Below are positions 28,424 through 41,162 of a DNA stretch of 64,000 bases, in pieces. Every line of letters begins with the position of its first letter. Position 1 is the stretch's first letter. Source of the stretch: Dipetalonema caudispina (taxonomy: Eukaryota; Nematoda; Chromadorea; Rhabditida; Onchocercidae); assembly GCA_013365325.1 (NCBI GenBank), contig JABVXV010000103.1, forward strand, positions 62,001-126,000. The letters are read 5' to 3'. The position numbers were made by a program, and so were the translations under genes. Below the pieces are notes generated by a model. The model did not search any database, was not told where the DNA came from, and worked only from the letters and a program-made list of their open reading frames with translations.

Positions 28424-30637
28424 GTTTTGTTTCAGTTTCTCGTGCTTATCTAAGCAATCCGGTTTGATTTGGATTAAAAATGAATTGTAATTAGTTTGTG
28501 TACATCATAGGACTTACTATAATTTCTTATGTTATACGCAGTACTGATTTCCAGAGGCCAAGATATCTTCAGCGAAAAAATTGAGAACTGAAGAAGCAAC
28601 TGATGTTTCTGATTAATGAATACCTCAGTTTGTGAGTTCCCTTGATTGCTTTTCAATTTTTTTTCAGTTGAACTTCATCAGATTTCTACCATTATTGTTT
28701 GCACCCAAAAATTCTGTTTTCCTGTTTCTGCAGCTAAGGACACTTGTTCGTTGAAGATCAGTGATCTTAAGCACTGATTTTTGGATTTCCCTGGCAGACG
28801 TTTTGACATTCGATACCACACCATGGCAAGACGAAAGAGGGATAGACTTTCACTAGAGTCTTTCAAAGTTCGCTAACTACGTTGCTTACAACATTCGATC
28901 ATTTAGCGCAGCTTATTTATTATGTGGTCATTCAGTCGTGTTAGGTTTCCCTCTAGAGCTGTCATATCATTCTTTGCAGTTCACCCGCTGTTCAGGTTGT
29001 TGGCGCTTAAAGCTGTCGGTTTTTCGACTACAGCATCATTCCGTTTTGCCATTCGAATTTCTCAATGCCTAAATATTGGCATTTCTTAAAATTTCCAATA
29101 TTTACTGTTATACCAACAACTGGATGTGATGCCAAGATAATAGAGAAACAAATTTGAATTACACAGGAGCTTTGAATGCAATGAAACTTTACTTGAGCTA
29201 TTTTCCAGAAATTTTATCATAGCTGAAAAAAATAAGCAGATGTTGTTACTCTTCGGAATGAGGGGTATTTGTTGAGCTGTTGCTATCAAAAGCTTGTATT
29301 ATTTCTTTGTTTTCTTATCTACAGTAGCTTATTAAGCACTTTGTTGCTTGTGAATTTTCCTGCATTAAAAAATGTTTGAAGGCAGTTTTGCTACTAATTT
29401 CTGTTTTTGCTACTGTAAATAATGGAAACTTTCACTTGGCTTCCAGTACTCTACTGGATGATATTTTGAATACCCTTTGCCGAATGTTATCTGTCTAATC
29501 GTTTCTTCTTATTTCGCAATTACTCATTTCCTTATTTTCAACTATAAGTTTGTCACCTTATATATCAACATTGCGCAATGTTTCTTAGGGAGGACCTCAC
29601 ATATCACTGTTAAAAAACACAAAAAAAACTGATATGGGAAAAAAATTTGTTTCGCTAATTTGAGAATTTAATGGTTTAAAAATTTCGAACAATGTTTCGT
29701 GCTAATTGTAACTGTTTCAGCTCTTTCCAATTATATCCCTACACTTCGATCTCGTTTACATTTAACGCTGTTCAACTTTCAACGAAAGGATTGCGCGGAA
29801 CGGAATTTCGATTTATACTGACTGCATATACTTTTTGAAACTTGTATTTTCAATTACATATGCAGATGTCGTAGCTACACTTTTTTCAGCTTATATCCTA
29901 ATATACATGAAACATTATTGAGATTTTTCATCTACTTTGAACTTAATATGAAATGCAAAATGAAAATATTCTCTGCTCGAATGGCTTTTATCAGAATTCT
30001 CTCAATTCCCTTTTGATATAGCTGGAAATCAATATTACTAAATAGAAGGTATACCAACGATTAACGGAAGAGATGGATACATGTAAATAATGTTAATAAT
30101 AAGGAAGGAAATGAAATTTAGTAAAACATTATGCATTGAATTGATGATAAAGGTGTTTTTATTCATCATTTGTAATTGTCATGCTTATTCATACAAGATA
30201 TTTGCTAGCAATCTTTTTTAGAATAAAATTCAGAAAATTCGGAAAGTTCTTCTCTTGGTTAGCAGTTATTTCTGTGCTACTTTGATCTTTTCCTCTCTAC
30301 CATACACTTTCTCAACGTTTTTGGAGTTTCCTATAATTTCTTCAAGATAAACGAGTCTAATAATCAAAGAGTTTTTCATCTTTTTTAATCAAAACAAGTA
30401 GTACTTATTCGGCGGTTTTGAAGGTGTTGTGTGAGTTTTCACAAAAATACATGACTCGAAATTTCCTTTGTTTTCACCGATATGGAATTCCCTCATTTCT
30501 TCCCATCAAACGTTCTTTTTCAGCAAGTGAATTCCGCTGAGATTAGTCCTGTTTTGGTTGGGAGAACTGTCTTTAGTAGCGAAGAAGTAAACTTTTTTGC
30601 TGAGTAGGTTCCTGGGAATTCCTGAAGCAACGTCAGG
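28424..30637. other. Intergenic, no gene recognised
   Basis: About 2.2 kb with slightly higher GC patches near 28900-29080 but no frame I could assign. An acceptor-like ttttttcag at about 30515-30523 may serve as trans-splice site or UTR-intron end for the following small gene. Confidence 0.5.
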
Positions 30638-30850
30638 ATGCCGGGTTCTCAAAGTGCAGCTGTTCTACCGGGGAGCAGTGCTAATAGCTATTGTATACTG
30701 GATGGTAGTGATTCGCAGAATGCAGATATGATGGATTTCGATGATGGTTCTGGTCCAGCAGATCCACGACTCGAAAAGCAGCAACAGCAGTTATTACATG
30801 CCGATTTTTACAATGATTTTGGTGATTTATTCGATAATGTTAAAGTTTGA
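30638..30850 (+). CDS. COPS9: COP9 signalosome subunit 9 (CSNAP)-like small acidic protein
   Basis: A single 213-base frame, 70 aa. The C-terminal half, LLHADFYNDFGDLFD, closely matches the Phe/Asp-rich C terminus of COPS9/CSNAP (HADFFNDFEDLFD in vertebrates), the segment that docks the protein into the COP9 signalosome. Upstream, YCILDGSDSQNADMMDFDD aligns with the conserved Y.DLDEAGGSTGLLMDL-type segment. CSNAP is the smallest subunit of this deneddylase complex, which regulates cullin-RING ligases in nucleus and cytoplasm. The protein is slightly longer than the ~57-residue human form, has a Gln-rich stretch (KQQQQ) before the docking motif, and ends NVKV in place of the acidic vertebrate end. 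It is intronless as far as seen. The family call rests on one short motif plus gene size. Confidence 0.7.
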   Translation: MPGSQSAAVLPGSSANSYCILDGSDSQNADMMDFDDGSGPADPRLEKQQQQLLHADFYNDFGDLFDNVKV

Positions 30851-31600
30851 AATTTGAAAGTTTTTGTTTCTTCGAATTCTCATGAGGACATAGTCGTTAC
30901 TGGGATTTGCATTTCTGGAACTTTTCTCCTTTTCCTCTCTTTTCTGCATCTTTTTAATAACTTTCAGAATATTGATGCTCATTTTGTAATAGATTCCTAA
31001 ATTTCATTTCTCGATGCGCATTAGCGACATTTATAGTTTTGTAGATTAATTTACTGTGAGAAATACTTTTTATGCTATCATCCTTTGAATTATATGTGCT
31101 GTTGAGTATCTTCCTACCATTTGATAATGCGGAATTTATGTTCTGGTTGTTTCTCTTTTATTGAGTTCGTTTGTGTTTGAGTATATCACCTAATTTTTGT
31201 AATTTCAAAAATAAATTTTCAGTTCACTCAGAGGAAAAAATAACAGCAACTGCACCTGAAGTACTGCGATTTCTATGTAGCAGTTAGTTGACTTATCTAA
31301 TGAATTTTACAGTTTATTTGTCCTAGTGCATATTATTTGTCATTTAATCTATAAATGACCAACTGAATGGTGATGTCTATAAAACGACGGTGGTTAGAGT
31401 TGCAGCGTTTCTTCAGGCATTGGTTAGCTTAGCTTGATTATATTTGCATAATTTTAATTCCTGATAATCTTAACAGCTTAATTAAAAATACTGTCCCACT
31501 CGGGGATGCAATATTCAGCAGGCAAGTGCGATGAGATAAAGTCAGTTCTGTTGAGTGTTCTAATACGGTTGGGGCTTTGGTTCTTGAAATTAACTCCTTG
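30851..31600. other. Intergenic, no gene recognised
   Basis: 750 bases between the COPS9-like stop codon and the glycosyltransferase start. It contains the 3' UTR of the first and the upstream region of the second. Confidence 0.5.
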
Positions 31601-34600
31601 ATGGTTTTGAATTTTGGGACTTGTTTTTTGACGAGACTTCTTACTTCCAGGTCATCTTTGCTATCCATATTTGCAACATGCTTTCTGTTGTTTGTTTTTA
31701 CCCTTGCATATAATCTGAATCAGTCCCAGGTATGTTCGTACTTATTCTTCATCAATTTCATTCTTTTCTATCGACTTAATAAATAAACTTCAAGTTATTT
31801 GATATATTCAGTTTGCTATAACGTAAGTTAAACTGGTTCATTTTCATTTTCGCTGCTCTCAAAACTCCATTTCGTACTCTTAAGTTCCAGGAAATTGCTC
31901 GGGATCGTATGAAGTATGGACGCGAAGTAAACGCAAAGTAAGCCTTTTATTTTTATTATTTGTGTAGAAAATGCATTAGGCATACCACTGAGAATAACAG
32001 TTATTATGAAAAATTTCTTTGGAATTTAGCAGAAGGGTGAACGCCGAAAAAGAATTACGTAGAAAAAACAAGAATGAAAAGGAACGTGTGGATGACAGTG
32101 ATGATTTGCCTGGTGATCCGGATCCGGATACAATCTTTAAATTGGGTGAAATTGGGAATTTTGAACCAAAAGAAACACAGTGGCAGCCAGGAAATTATGG
32201 TATTTACTTAATGGTTCAATCAGTTTAAAGTTTATTATGTTTTTTTCTTCGATAAATAAGTTATTAAATTCTGAAACCATATTCTGATTACAAACCTTGA
32301 AGGGAAAAAAATGAGTTTCTGTACTGCTATTTCAGCCTATTTAAAAATTTTCATTTAGGGGAAATGGGCGAACCAGTTCTTGTGGATAAGACTTTACCAG
32401 AAGTTAAGGAAGCGATGAGAGAATATGGTTTTAACACTTATGTGAGCGATATGATTTCCTTAAATCGAAGTATACCTGATGTAAGGATGGATGAGTAAGT
32501 CTTATAATATGATCTAGCGGTAGATCAGAGTGAAACATAGTATACGTAGAAGTTTCATCTTTCGTTGCGGAAATTTTCAACTTTTTTCGATTATTCAAGA
32601 AGCATGTTTAACTTTTGTTGTTTTGCTTCAAATTTCTTGATTGATACATGTATTTTTTCTTTCCAGATGTAAATACTGGCATTATCCGGAAGATTTACCC
32701 ACTGCAAGTGTTGTCATTGCCTTTCATAACGAAGGTTGGACACCATTGCTACGCACTGTTCATTCTGTTTTACTACGTTCTCCACCAGAGCTGATCAAAG
32801 AAATCATCATGGTTGATGATTTTAGTGACAAAGGTGCTATCTATTGATAATTATTGCTGCGAGTACTGCTGGTCCAAAAGATATTTTGTAAGGACACGAA
32901 CTTTTCAGACAAACTTGAAGTTTGGCAGTGTATGCAAATAAGTGATGCTTTTAAATAAGTAGTTAGCACACCCAAATAAAATATGTCAATAAAATTACTA
33001 GCACTACTAAATGTATGGCACTGTCTAAATAACTTTTTCGCTAAGATCTTTCTGGAAATCACTAAATTCTTGCAGTTACTCCCTACCAAAGTGCAGAACC
33101 CACTGTCTTTTCAAACACGTTTAAATACTATGTTGAATTAATATTAGTTCTACGTGACTTTATTTTATTAGTACTCTTTGTTAAAAATCATTGATACCGC
33201 TTAGCCAGTTCCAATATTTTTTCGTCATGAGTTTTTTCGGATTTCTGTTACCCCTATCACTTCCCAATAGATTTTTCAAAGTTTTAAACATTATTCCCCT
33301 TGTAAGCAGTTCAGAGTATCAAGCCGAAAATTCTTGGTTACATTGTCGTTCCATGAAGGCTTATTTTTATTAAGCTGAACAAGGCGGTTATTTCTGCTGA
33401 AGTCTCGAAAAATTGAACACTTGTAGAGCAAATATTTCCTCATTAGTGATTAAATTAATCTTATCAAGTCTTTATTTTGAAACCTCACTCATTTATTCAT
33501 TTGAATTTTGGTTTAATATTTTAATTTTAATTTAAAATTAGCTACAGTTTACAAATCATTTTCACTATATTTAACGAGTAGTCAGAATGTAATGCACATG
33601 GAATATGCTTTTTTCAAAATAGTACTAAATCAAGTCATTAATGATTTATGAAATAAATTTTGCATTTTCCAGAGCATCTGAAAGGTCGTTTGGATATTTA
33701 CTTGAAGCAGTTCAATGGAAAAGTAAAGTTAATCCGGAATGCTGAGCGCGAAGGACTTATTCGCACGCGGAGTATAGGGGCGAAGAAAGCAATTGGTGAT
33801 GTAATCATATTTCTGGATGCTCACTGTGAGGTAAACATTAATTGGTTACCTCCACTTCTGGCACCAATACGTCGGAACAGGTAAGCCAAATTTATGATTT
33901 TGAGAGCAGATAATTTGATCTATTGGTAAAACATACTGGAATTTATTACAAGAATCGTTCTCTGTTTTCTTTTTTTTTTTTTCAACAGTGAATTTGTACA
34001 CAGCGACTTAGTTTTTATGATTTAAATTCTTACCGCAAGACAATTCATAGTTCTAGGTCCTTTCGATTCATTTTGCTATGTTGAATACCTAAATTTAAGC
34101 AGTTTGTTCCATTGCATATTTCTTTTTTTTGATTAGGAATTATCTCTCATCGAGAAATCTTTCGACTGTTAAAATGTGGTATGTAATTTCGTTTTCAGAA
34201 AAGTTATGACAGTACCAGTTATAGATGGCATTGACAAAGACGATTGGTCTTATCGGATAGTTTACAGCTCTGTGGATAGGCATTACCGGTTATTAAATTT
34301 TCTCATACCTTGCTCGTTTTTGTTCATAATTTTGTGTTGGGAAATTCTGGACTTTGATATTTGATATAGGTTATTCAATCTCCAGAAACATTCCATTGCA
34401 GTGGTATATTCGAATGGGGACTTTTATATAAAGAAACTGAGATATCGACGCAAGAACTGATACGGAGGAAGTACAATAGTGAACCATTCAGGTTATGATT
34501 TTTTTGGTTTTCTCACGAGCTTTCGCTTTGGTAACGCTAGGATCACTCATTTTTCTGTACAAATGCTTTTTATTTTTGAAATCATTCAGGTCTCCAACTC

Positions 34601-36409
34601 ACGCAGGTGGATTATTTGCTATTAACAGGAAGTGGTTCGAAGAATTAGGTTATTATGATCCTGGATTGCAAATATGGGGAGGCGAACAGTACGAACTTTC
34701 GTTTAAAGTTGGTTTTTTTAAATCATGAGAGGTGTATAGATCATGAGATACTCTTTGAATATATCATCAAGTTCTAGTTATGAGCTTTTCATTTCATTCT
34801 CCATATTAAAACTGAAAAAAATTGTAGATTTGGCAGTGTGGAGGCGGAATTTTGTTTGTGCCATGTTCGCATGTTGGCCATGTATACCGGTCACATATGC
34901 CTTACAATTTCGGAAAGCTCTCCGGGAAACCAGTTATTTCAACTGTAAGTATTCTTTCATAAGTTTTTTGCTTTATGCTTATACCGCTTTAAATTTGCAT
35001 TAGAAAGTTTCAGAATATGCTCCGTGTCATAAAAACATGGATGGATGAATATGACAAGTATTACTATATTCGGGAGCCGTCGGCAAAGCATCGCTTACCG
35101 GGTGATATAAGTTCGCAGCTCGAACTTAGGAAAAACCTGAAGTGTAAATCGTTTAGATGGTAAATTTATAATAACTTAAAAACACACAAATTCATTTTGT
35201 ATTGACATTATTAATCTATGTATGTCACTGTATTGATGAAGACGGGACAAAGTATGTGTCAGACAATTTCTGCTGAACATTGAAATTTTGAATTTTTTAC
35301 GGTCTTATTATGGTCTTCAAAAATTTAAGGTATATGGAAAAAGTTGCTTACGATGTTATTGTATCTTATCCTCTTCCACCGGAAAATCACGTCTGGGGTG
35401 AAGCAAAAAATCACGCCACGGGTAATTTTATTCATCTCCTTTCTTTATTTTGTATTATTTTCATTATTAAGTATAACAGACTGTATTTAACAGTGTTTAT
35501 AAATAGTTTTTCATGAATTTTGCATTTCTATTCCTACTTTCAACTAAATTTCTTGTATTTGCTTCTGCCGACGTTTTACGACGTTTTATTCAAGCTCGTT
35601 TCATTATCGTTAACAACCATCTTCTCATGAGAAAACAGTTCTAGGCCATTGACTTATTTCGAATTGAAGTTTATTCCAACTCTATAAGATTATGTGAGTT
35701 CGATTGTTTGTAATACTTAAATTTATATTGCATTGTTTAGGAAAATGTATTGATACGATGGGCCGAGCTATACCAGCTATTGTTGGCGCAGTTCCATGTC
35801 ATGGTTATGGTGGAAGTCAGGTAAGACGTGTTAAAGTTATGACTCTTCTTATTTCATTGACATTTCAGCATTAAGATTAATGAGATGTATGATTTTCCAG
35901 AACGCATTTATTATTGTTTTTTCATCTAATTGCATAAAATAATAAAAGTCTGACATTCATTTGTTTGTTTACTTTAACTTATAATCGAAGAAAATTTTTT
36001 TTTTGAAGTTGATCAGACTGAACAAGAAAGGACAATTGACACAGGGGGAGTGGTGTATAACTCCCGCAAATGGAAATTTAATTGCGAAGCATTGCGTAAA
36101 AGGAACAGTTGATGGACCTTTTGCTTACGATGAGGTGAGTTTTTTTTCTAGTACTTACAAGCGACTGAACAATATTCTTTCTTTGTTGAGGACTTACTGT
36201 TAATACTTACTGTTAGTACTTATTCTTTCGAAATTTCAATACAAAATGATGCAAGAATTTTTTATGTCTAGAAAAGAGAGCAAATAATAATCAGTGACTT
36301 GTGCGTGACAGCAGCTAAATCCCTGTCCAGTTCAATATTATCGATGGAAAAATGTGATTCTGAAAATCAATGGCAAAAATGGAAATGGCGAGAAATATAT
36401 ATCGATTGA
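31601..36409 (+). CDS. Polypeptide N-acetylgalactosaminyltransferase (GALNT7/10 type)
   Basis: Fifteen exons, 617 aa: 31601-31729, 31891-31937, 32030-32199, 32359-32494, 32667-32833, 33673-33880, 34199-34288, 34402-34491, 34590-34707, 34828-34944, 35014-35159, 35330-35421, 35741-35820, 36009-36134 and 36272-36409. It is a Golgi type II membrane enzyme that starts or extends mucin-type O-glycosylation by moving GalNAc from UDP-GalNAc to Ser/Thr. Seen are a signal anchor ([18 protein letters not shown]), a charged stem, the GT-A catalytic domain ([18 protein letters not shown]; metal motif D265-A-H267 in FLDAHCE), the Gal/GalNAc-T motif [11 protein letters not shown] (375-385), CKSFRWYME, and a C-terminal ricin-type lectin domain ([13 protein letters not shown]). 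The subfamily call rests on [17 protein letters not shown] and [13 protein letters not shown]. The usual WGGEN is WGGEQ here. Exon 3 has a TAGCAG tandem acceptor. Confidence 0.95.
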
Positions 36410-37886
36410 TCGATTGATTAGCTGGCAGATCTGTTCGAGAACTGCCTTTATTGTTCACAACCAATATATCATATTAAATAATTTCTCATACAATTTTTGC
36501 GGAATTACAAACTATTCTAGATAAGAATTTAGTTTTCTTCAGTATGAAATATGCGTTGAATGAATATCTTTTACCTTTTCGGTTAGCTGATATGCATTTG
36601 TTGGGAATTTCTTCATTCTCTACTCCATCCCGTTAAACATCTGGATTGTTGCGGAAACTGTGGTTTGAAGAAAAGAATGAATAGCAAAAGCGAGAAAGGG
36701 AAAACAAGATTTTCTAACAGTTGTTCTATAGACTTCATTAACTGAGTACTGGTTCATAAAACAATACACATTGGCGTATTATTTTTGTATATATTGCTCA
36801 CTTTTCCTAAGCCGTCTATAAAGCTACTAATTTTTCTTTCGTTAGCTTAGAAGCCCAAGAAAATTTCATGGCTGATAGTCGATTTGCAGGCAGTTCTGAG
36901 AAATTCCCATTCAGTGCTTTTTCTTATTTATTTATAATATTCTGTTTCCACTTTTTTGATAAAACCAGTGATACATTGCAGAAATGCTGCGGCTCAATGA
37001 AAGACCGTGTACCCTTTTTATTTATCAGTTCTTTATGTGAAATAATGCTATGATTCCATGTTATTTATTGTGCTTATTTATTTAGGGTGTATTTTAAGTA
37101 CATCTTTACTACTTTTTCTGGTAACTGTGACTTTGAATCTATGGAAAATAACTCAACTTTTTTGCCAGTAAGAATTTCTGGTCTCTCGTGGTATAATGAT
37201 GGTAAAATCATGATAGTAAATTACTCAATATTTATTCAGGTTTTGTTTTCATTTCTTTCTTTCAGAATTTCATCAAGTTGTTAAAATTCTTAGGTCATAG
37301 GTTCTAAACAAAGATTTTTCATGAATTGTTGGGTTTTTGCAAATGTGACTTTATCCAAGATTTACTTGTTAAATAAAACGCTAAAATAGCCACTCAAACT
37401 ATTCACTAATACTTATCATGTATTGTTCAAACTATTTTTTTGATGTTATTCTATTTATGAAAGTGTCCGTCAAAATTTTTTTTTCTGAAAATGACCTGTC
37501 TTTAGTATGTTTAAAATGAATTGGTATGTTTTTTTTTTTTACTGTATGTTTAAAATGAATTGGGATTAAAATAGGGTTAAATCTCATTACTCAAAAGACT
37601 TCTGTTAAACATACATAAATATTTTTTGTTTTTACCGAAAATATTTGTTTGCTTTTACCGAGACAGTTTAAAAAGTAATTCAACATGAGGCCTATTTTGC
37701 CTTATTTCACTTCACAAAGTTTTAAATTTCTTGAGGAAGTGTTACTCCACTTTTCTCTCATGCTTCATTCTCTCGTTTATGTTTGGAAAAATGATTGAAG
37801 GATTGTTCATTTTTTCCATTTTTGGTCGTGATTCTTATTCTTTGTTCATTTTGGAGATTTCAAAGTTTCACAAGCTTTTTAAAAAC
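36410..37886. other. Intergenic, no gene recognised
   Basis: About 1.5 kb of AT-rich sequence between the glycosyltransferase and SDR genes, with a dispersed 20-bp duplication. Short frames are unremarkable. In-frame codons continue upstream of the chosen SDR start, so its 5' end could lie slightly further left. Confidence 0.45.
37505..37563. repeat. Exact 20-bp direct repeat
   Basis: GTATGTTTAAAATGAATTGG occurs at 37505-37524 and again at 37544-37563, separated by a poly-T stretch. Confidence 0.9.
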
Positions 37887-40800
37887 ATGGAATTTAAGGG
37901 TTTTCACTGGATGGAGGCTTTATTTGTAGAGTCGTTGAATATATTTGACTGTAAATGGATTTTCATTATTGTCATAGTGATCGCACTTAGGTAATTATTT
38001 CGAACAAACTTTTGGAATATTTTCTTCTGATCAACATATTTAAGGGAAAATTTCAGTATTCTCGAAGGAGGTCATACATATGTGACATGCACTTCTTTTT
38101 TGCAAATGTTTCTTTATTGTGAATACTGATTACTCAAACCTAAACTTTGAAGGAATCTTTGTAGTATTATATTACTTAATTCTTCTTATTTTAGGTTTTA
38201 TTTCAAAGGCGCTCAATTTAGAGAGCGCAAGACGGCTAAAGGCTTGGTAGCAGTTGTGACAGGCTGTAATTGTGGTATAGGAAAAGAGATTGTGCGAGAG
38301 CTAAACCTCCGTGGAGCGAAGGTGTATATGTTATGTCGTAGTGAAGATCGGGCTCAAAATGCTATCATTCAACTTGTTAAGGTTGGAATTAAATAAAATT
38401 GTAATTAAATGGGGTAAGTGTGGAATTTGAATGAGGTGAACCGAAATAACATGCATCAAAAAAGTTTAGAGTGTTTTGGTGTGCCCTATTGTTAAATAGT
38501 AAATTTAAAATCAGTTTAGTAGAGCTCTCGGCTCATTTCGTAAACAGCTGATGGATGTCGCACAGCGTTTAGTGGTGTCGACCTCTAAGTCGATAATATG
38601 TATATGGTGAAGGTGATGAATTAACATTTATGGTCAAGTCTAAACTATTTTCAAATAGATTTTACAAAGTATTTAATTACTTTGACCCTTATTCTCAGCT
38701 TGGTTGTAATCCGCATAGATTGTTAGTCAAAGTGGTTGACCTTGCTCGGTTCAAATCAGTCAAGGCAGCAGCAGCAGAAATTATAGAAGGTTTTTATTAC
38801 ATTCAGTTTTGTAATGAGAATTTCCTCACTTATGTGGATTAAAAAGTCGTTAAATTGAACCAACAATTTAATGATAGGCCAAGTTTCTTCCAGGAACCCA
38901 CTTACTGCCACATCTTGTACTCATTCTACACATCGACTTATATTTGATGGTTTAGAATTTAGGGTTTAAAATTTGTTTTGGAATGTACTTTAATATCACT
39001 GAGTATATGCTTTCTAAACTTGACTATGCAAAATTTTGATTGGCTATGTGAACTTTCTAAAATAAAATGCAAGTGTGAGAATTTACAAGGTTAATAAGAT
39101 TAATTGAGTATCATAATGATATTGCAGAAGAGGATCATTTGGATATTCTAATCAATAATGCGGGTATTATGCTGTATCCAAAGTTTAAGCTGACTGATGA
39201 TGGTCATGAACTAGTCTGGCAAACAAACTATCTCGGTTAGTGTTGAAACAGTGAGAAAATGATTTTCGTAAACTGTCTAGATTATATAAAGATCAAGAAA
39301 TTCTTTTGCTTTAATTTCTCACTGTTTAGAAAGTTTCTGCATCCTTTTTTTGTAGTTATGAAAAAATTTCGATGGGTGATGTAAACTTTCTAAAATAGAA
39401 CCTTGCTTGACCAAGTAATAGTTGGAATAAAATTCCTGTCCGTAACGTCTCTGTGGATATAATCTACAACTACTCTGTTTAGCCATGTCGCTTGGTAAAT
39501 AATAGAAAAAAATATGTATTGGGCTTACATATGGGTAGTTAAATGAGGCGACTAAGGGATATTTTTGCTCAGAAGGACCAGCAGAAGCATCAGAAAGGTT
39601 TGGGTCAAAATGGAAAGATATCATATACCGTAATAAATCCTTAAAGGAAAAAATTGGATCGCCTGATTCAGTTTAAAAAAATGGACAGACAACAAATAGA
39701 ACTCATTAGCGACATAACAATAAGAAATTTTCTCGTTAAACTGTATTTCCATTCACTCATTCATAAATGAATACATGTATTGATATGCAGAAATACGTGT
39801 CTTGATATTGATAAGCAGAATTTTTATTAATTTTAATGGTTTTAGCCTCTTGTTCAAATGCATTAGTATCATGTCGAACAGAAAGTTTTCAGGACATTTT
39901 TTACTCACTGAATTACTTCTACCTCTTCTTCGAGCTGCTCCAACTGCGCGTATTGTCAATGTTTCTGCTTTAGCACATTTCTATGCCGATCCTATTGATC
40001 TGCAACTGATTGACCGTAGAGAAGGTTGGGATTCGAGACAGTCATATTCGAAGTCGAAACTTGCTATGGTATTTTTATGATTTTTCGTTGTGAATAAAAG
40101 CTTTGATAAGTTGTTTTGTAGAGAAAATTGCAATTTAATTCCATAATTTTTTTAGGTAATGCACGCATTTGAATTGACCAGACGATTACGAGCATGTGAA
40201 GGATCACATGTTACGATAAATGTGTGCCATCCCGGACTGTGCAATACACGGCTGATGCGCTATACACCACTAGCACAAAAACCGCTAAACTATCTCACCG
40301 CACCATTCAGGTGTTCATATGATGATTCATTTTAAAGTTTTTTAAGTAAAATTTAGATGTTTGAGATCTTAATACTTGTCTTCATAATGAAATATACAGT
40401 CCAACCTTCGCTTTTTCTTTTCACATTTTTCTAGATATATTTTTGGAGACAAATACTACTGCGTTCCAGTTTGAAGCTTTCAGGAATATGTTTCACCGCA
40501 GTTTGTACATTTACTGCTATCCATAATATTAGCAGGAAATCCGCTCTTTTTTATTTCAGAAAACTTCAACACTACTTTATTTATCTTGTTATCTCTATGT
40601 TTTTCAGATGGTATTTGCTGAAAACTCCGAAGGACGGAGCTCAAACCCCGCTTTTTTTGGCTTTGTCGAAAACCGTAACTGGTTCCTCGGGACTTTACTA
40701 CAGGTATTAGAAACATTAGCTTTATTCAAATCTTCCAGTTTAAAAATGTTCGTAATTTTAACTTTTATATATTTCCTTATATTTTTGTAATTCAGTGAAA

Positions 40801-41162
40801 TAATACTGATGTTTTTCTTGATAATTCAATATATTGTCTATTTCACCAGTACTTACAGATATCATTTGAATAAGAAATACTACTCAAGATGTTAAGCTTT
40901 ATTTTACATTTTTTAGTTTGCTTTGCTATAAGTTTCATTACTCAAGAAATTCTTTTTTCTGATACCTTATCCATTCAAATAGGGATGAAAACATAGAAGT
41001 TCTTGTAATTAATGCTTGGTTCTTGTAATTAAGTAAAAAAAAAAAATTAATATCTTTATTTTTAGTGAATGTGTACCAAAAGCATTCATTGAAATGGCAG
41101 ATTGGGAGAAAAAATGTGCAAAGTTGTATGATTATGCGCTGCATGCTACAGGTTTGGTGTAA
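37887..41162 (+). CDS. Membrane-anchored short-chain dehydrogenase (retinol dehydrogenase-like)
   Basis: Eight exons, 337 aa: 37887-37990, 38195-38381, 38699-38789, 39128-39235, 39893-40068, 40156-40310, 40608-40703 and 41066-41162. Classical SDR fold: a cofactor-binding TGCNCGIG (57-64), NNAG (137-140), and the catalytic triad S188 (NVSALAH), Y215 and K219 (SYSKSK), followed by CHPGLCNTRL. An N-terminal hydrophobic segment (WIFIIVIVIAL, about residues 23-33) probably anchors it in the ER membrane, as in RDH11-14. The R at the start of the second cofactor-binding strand (LCRSEDRA) suggests NADP(H) preference. The reaction is likely oxidation/reduction of retinoid, steroid or other lipid alcohols; the substrate cannot be read from sequence. 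The start is uncertain: Met at 37911 is also possible, and in-frame upstream Met codons exist near 37777. Confidence 0.92.

Noticed and set aside
39319..39624. 101-codon minus-strand frame
   Set aside because: Lies inside an intron of the SDR gene; no domain or splice evidence.
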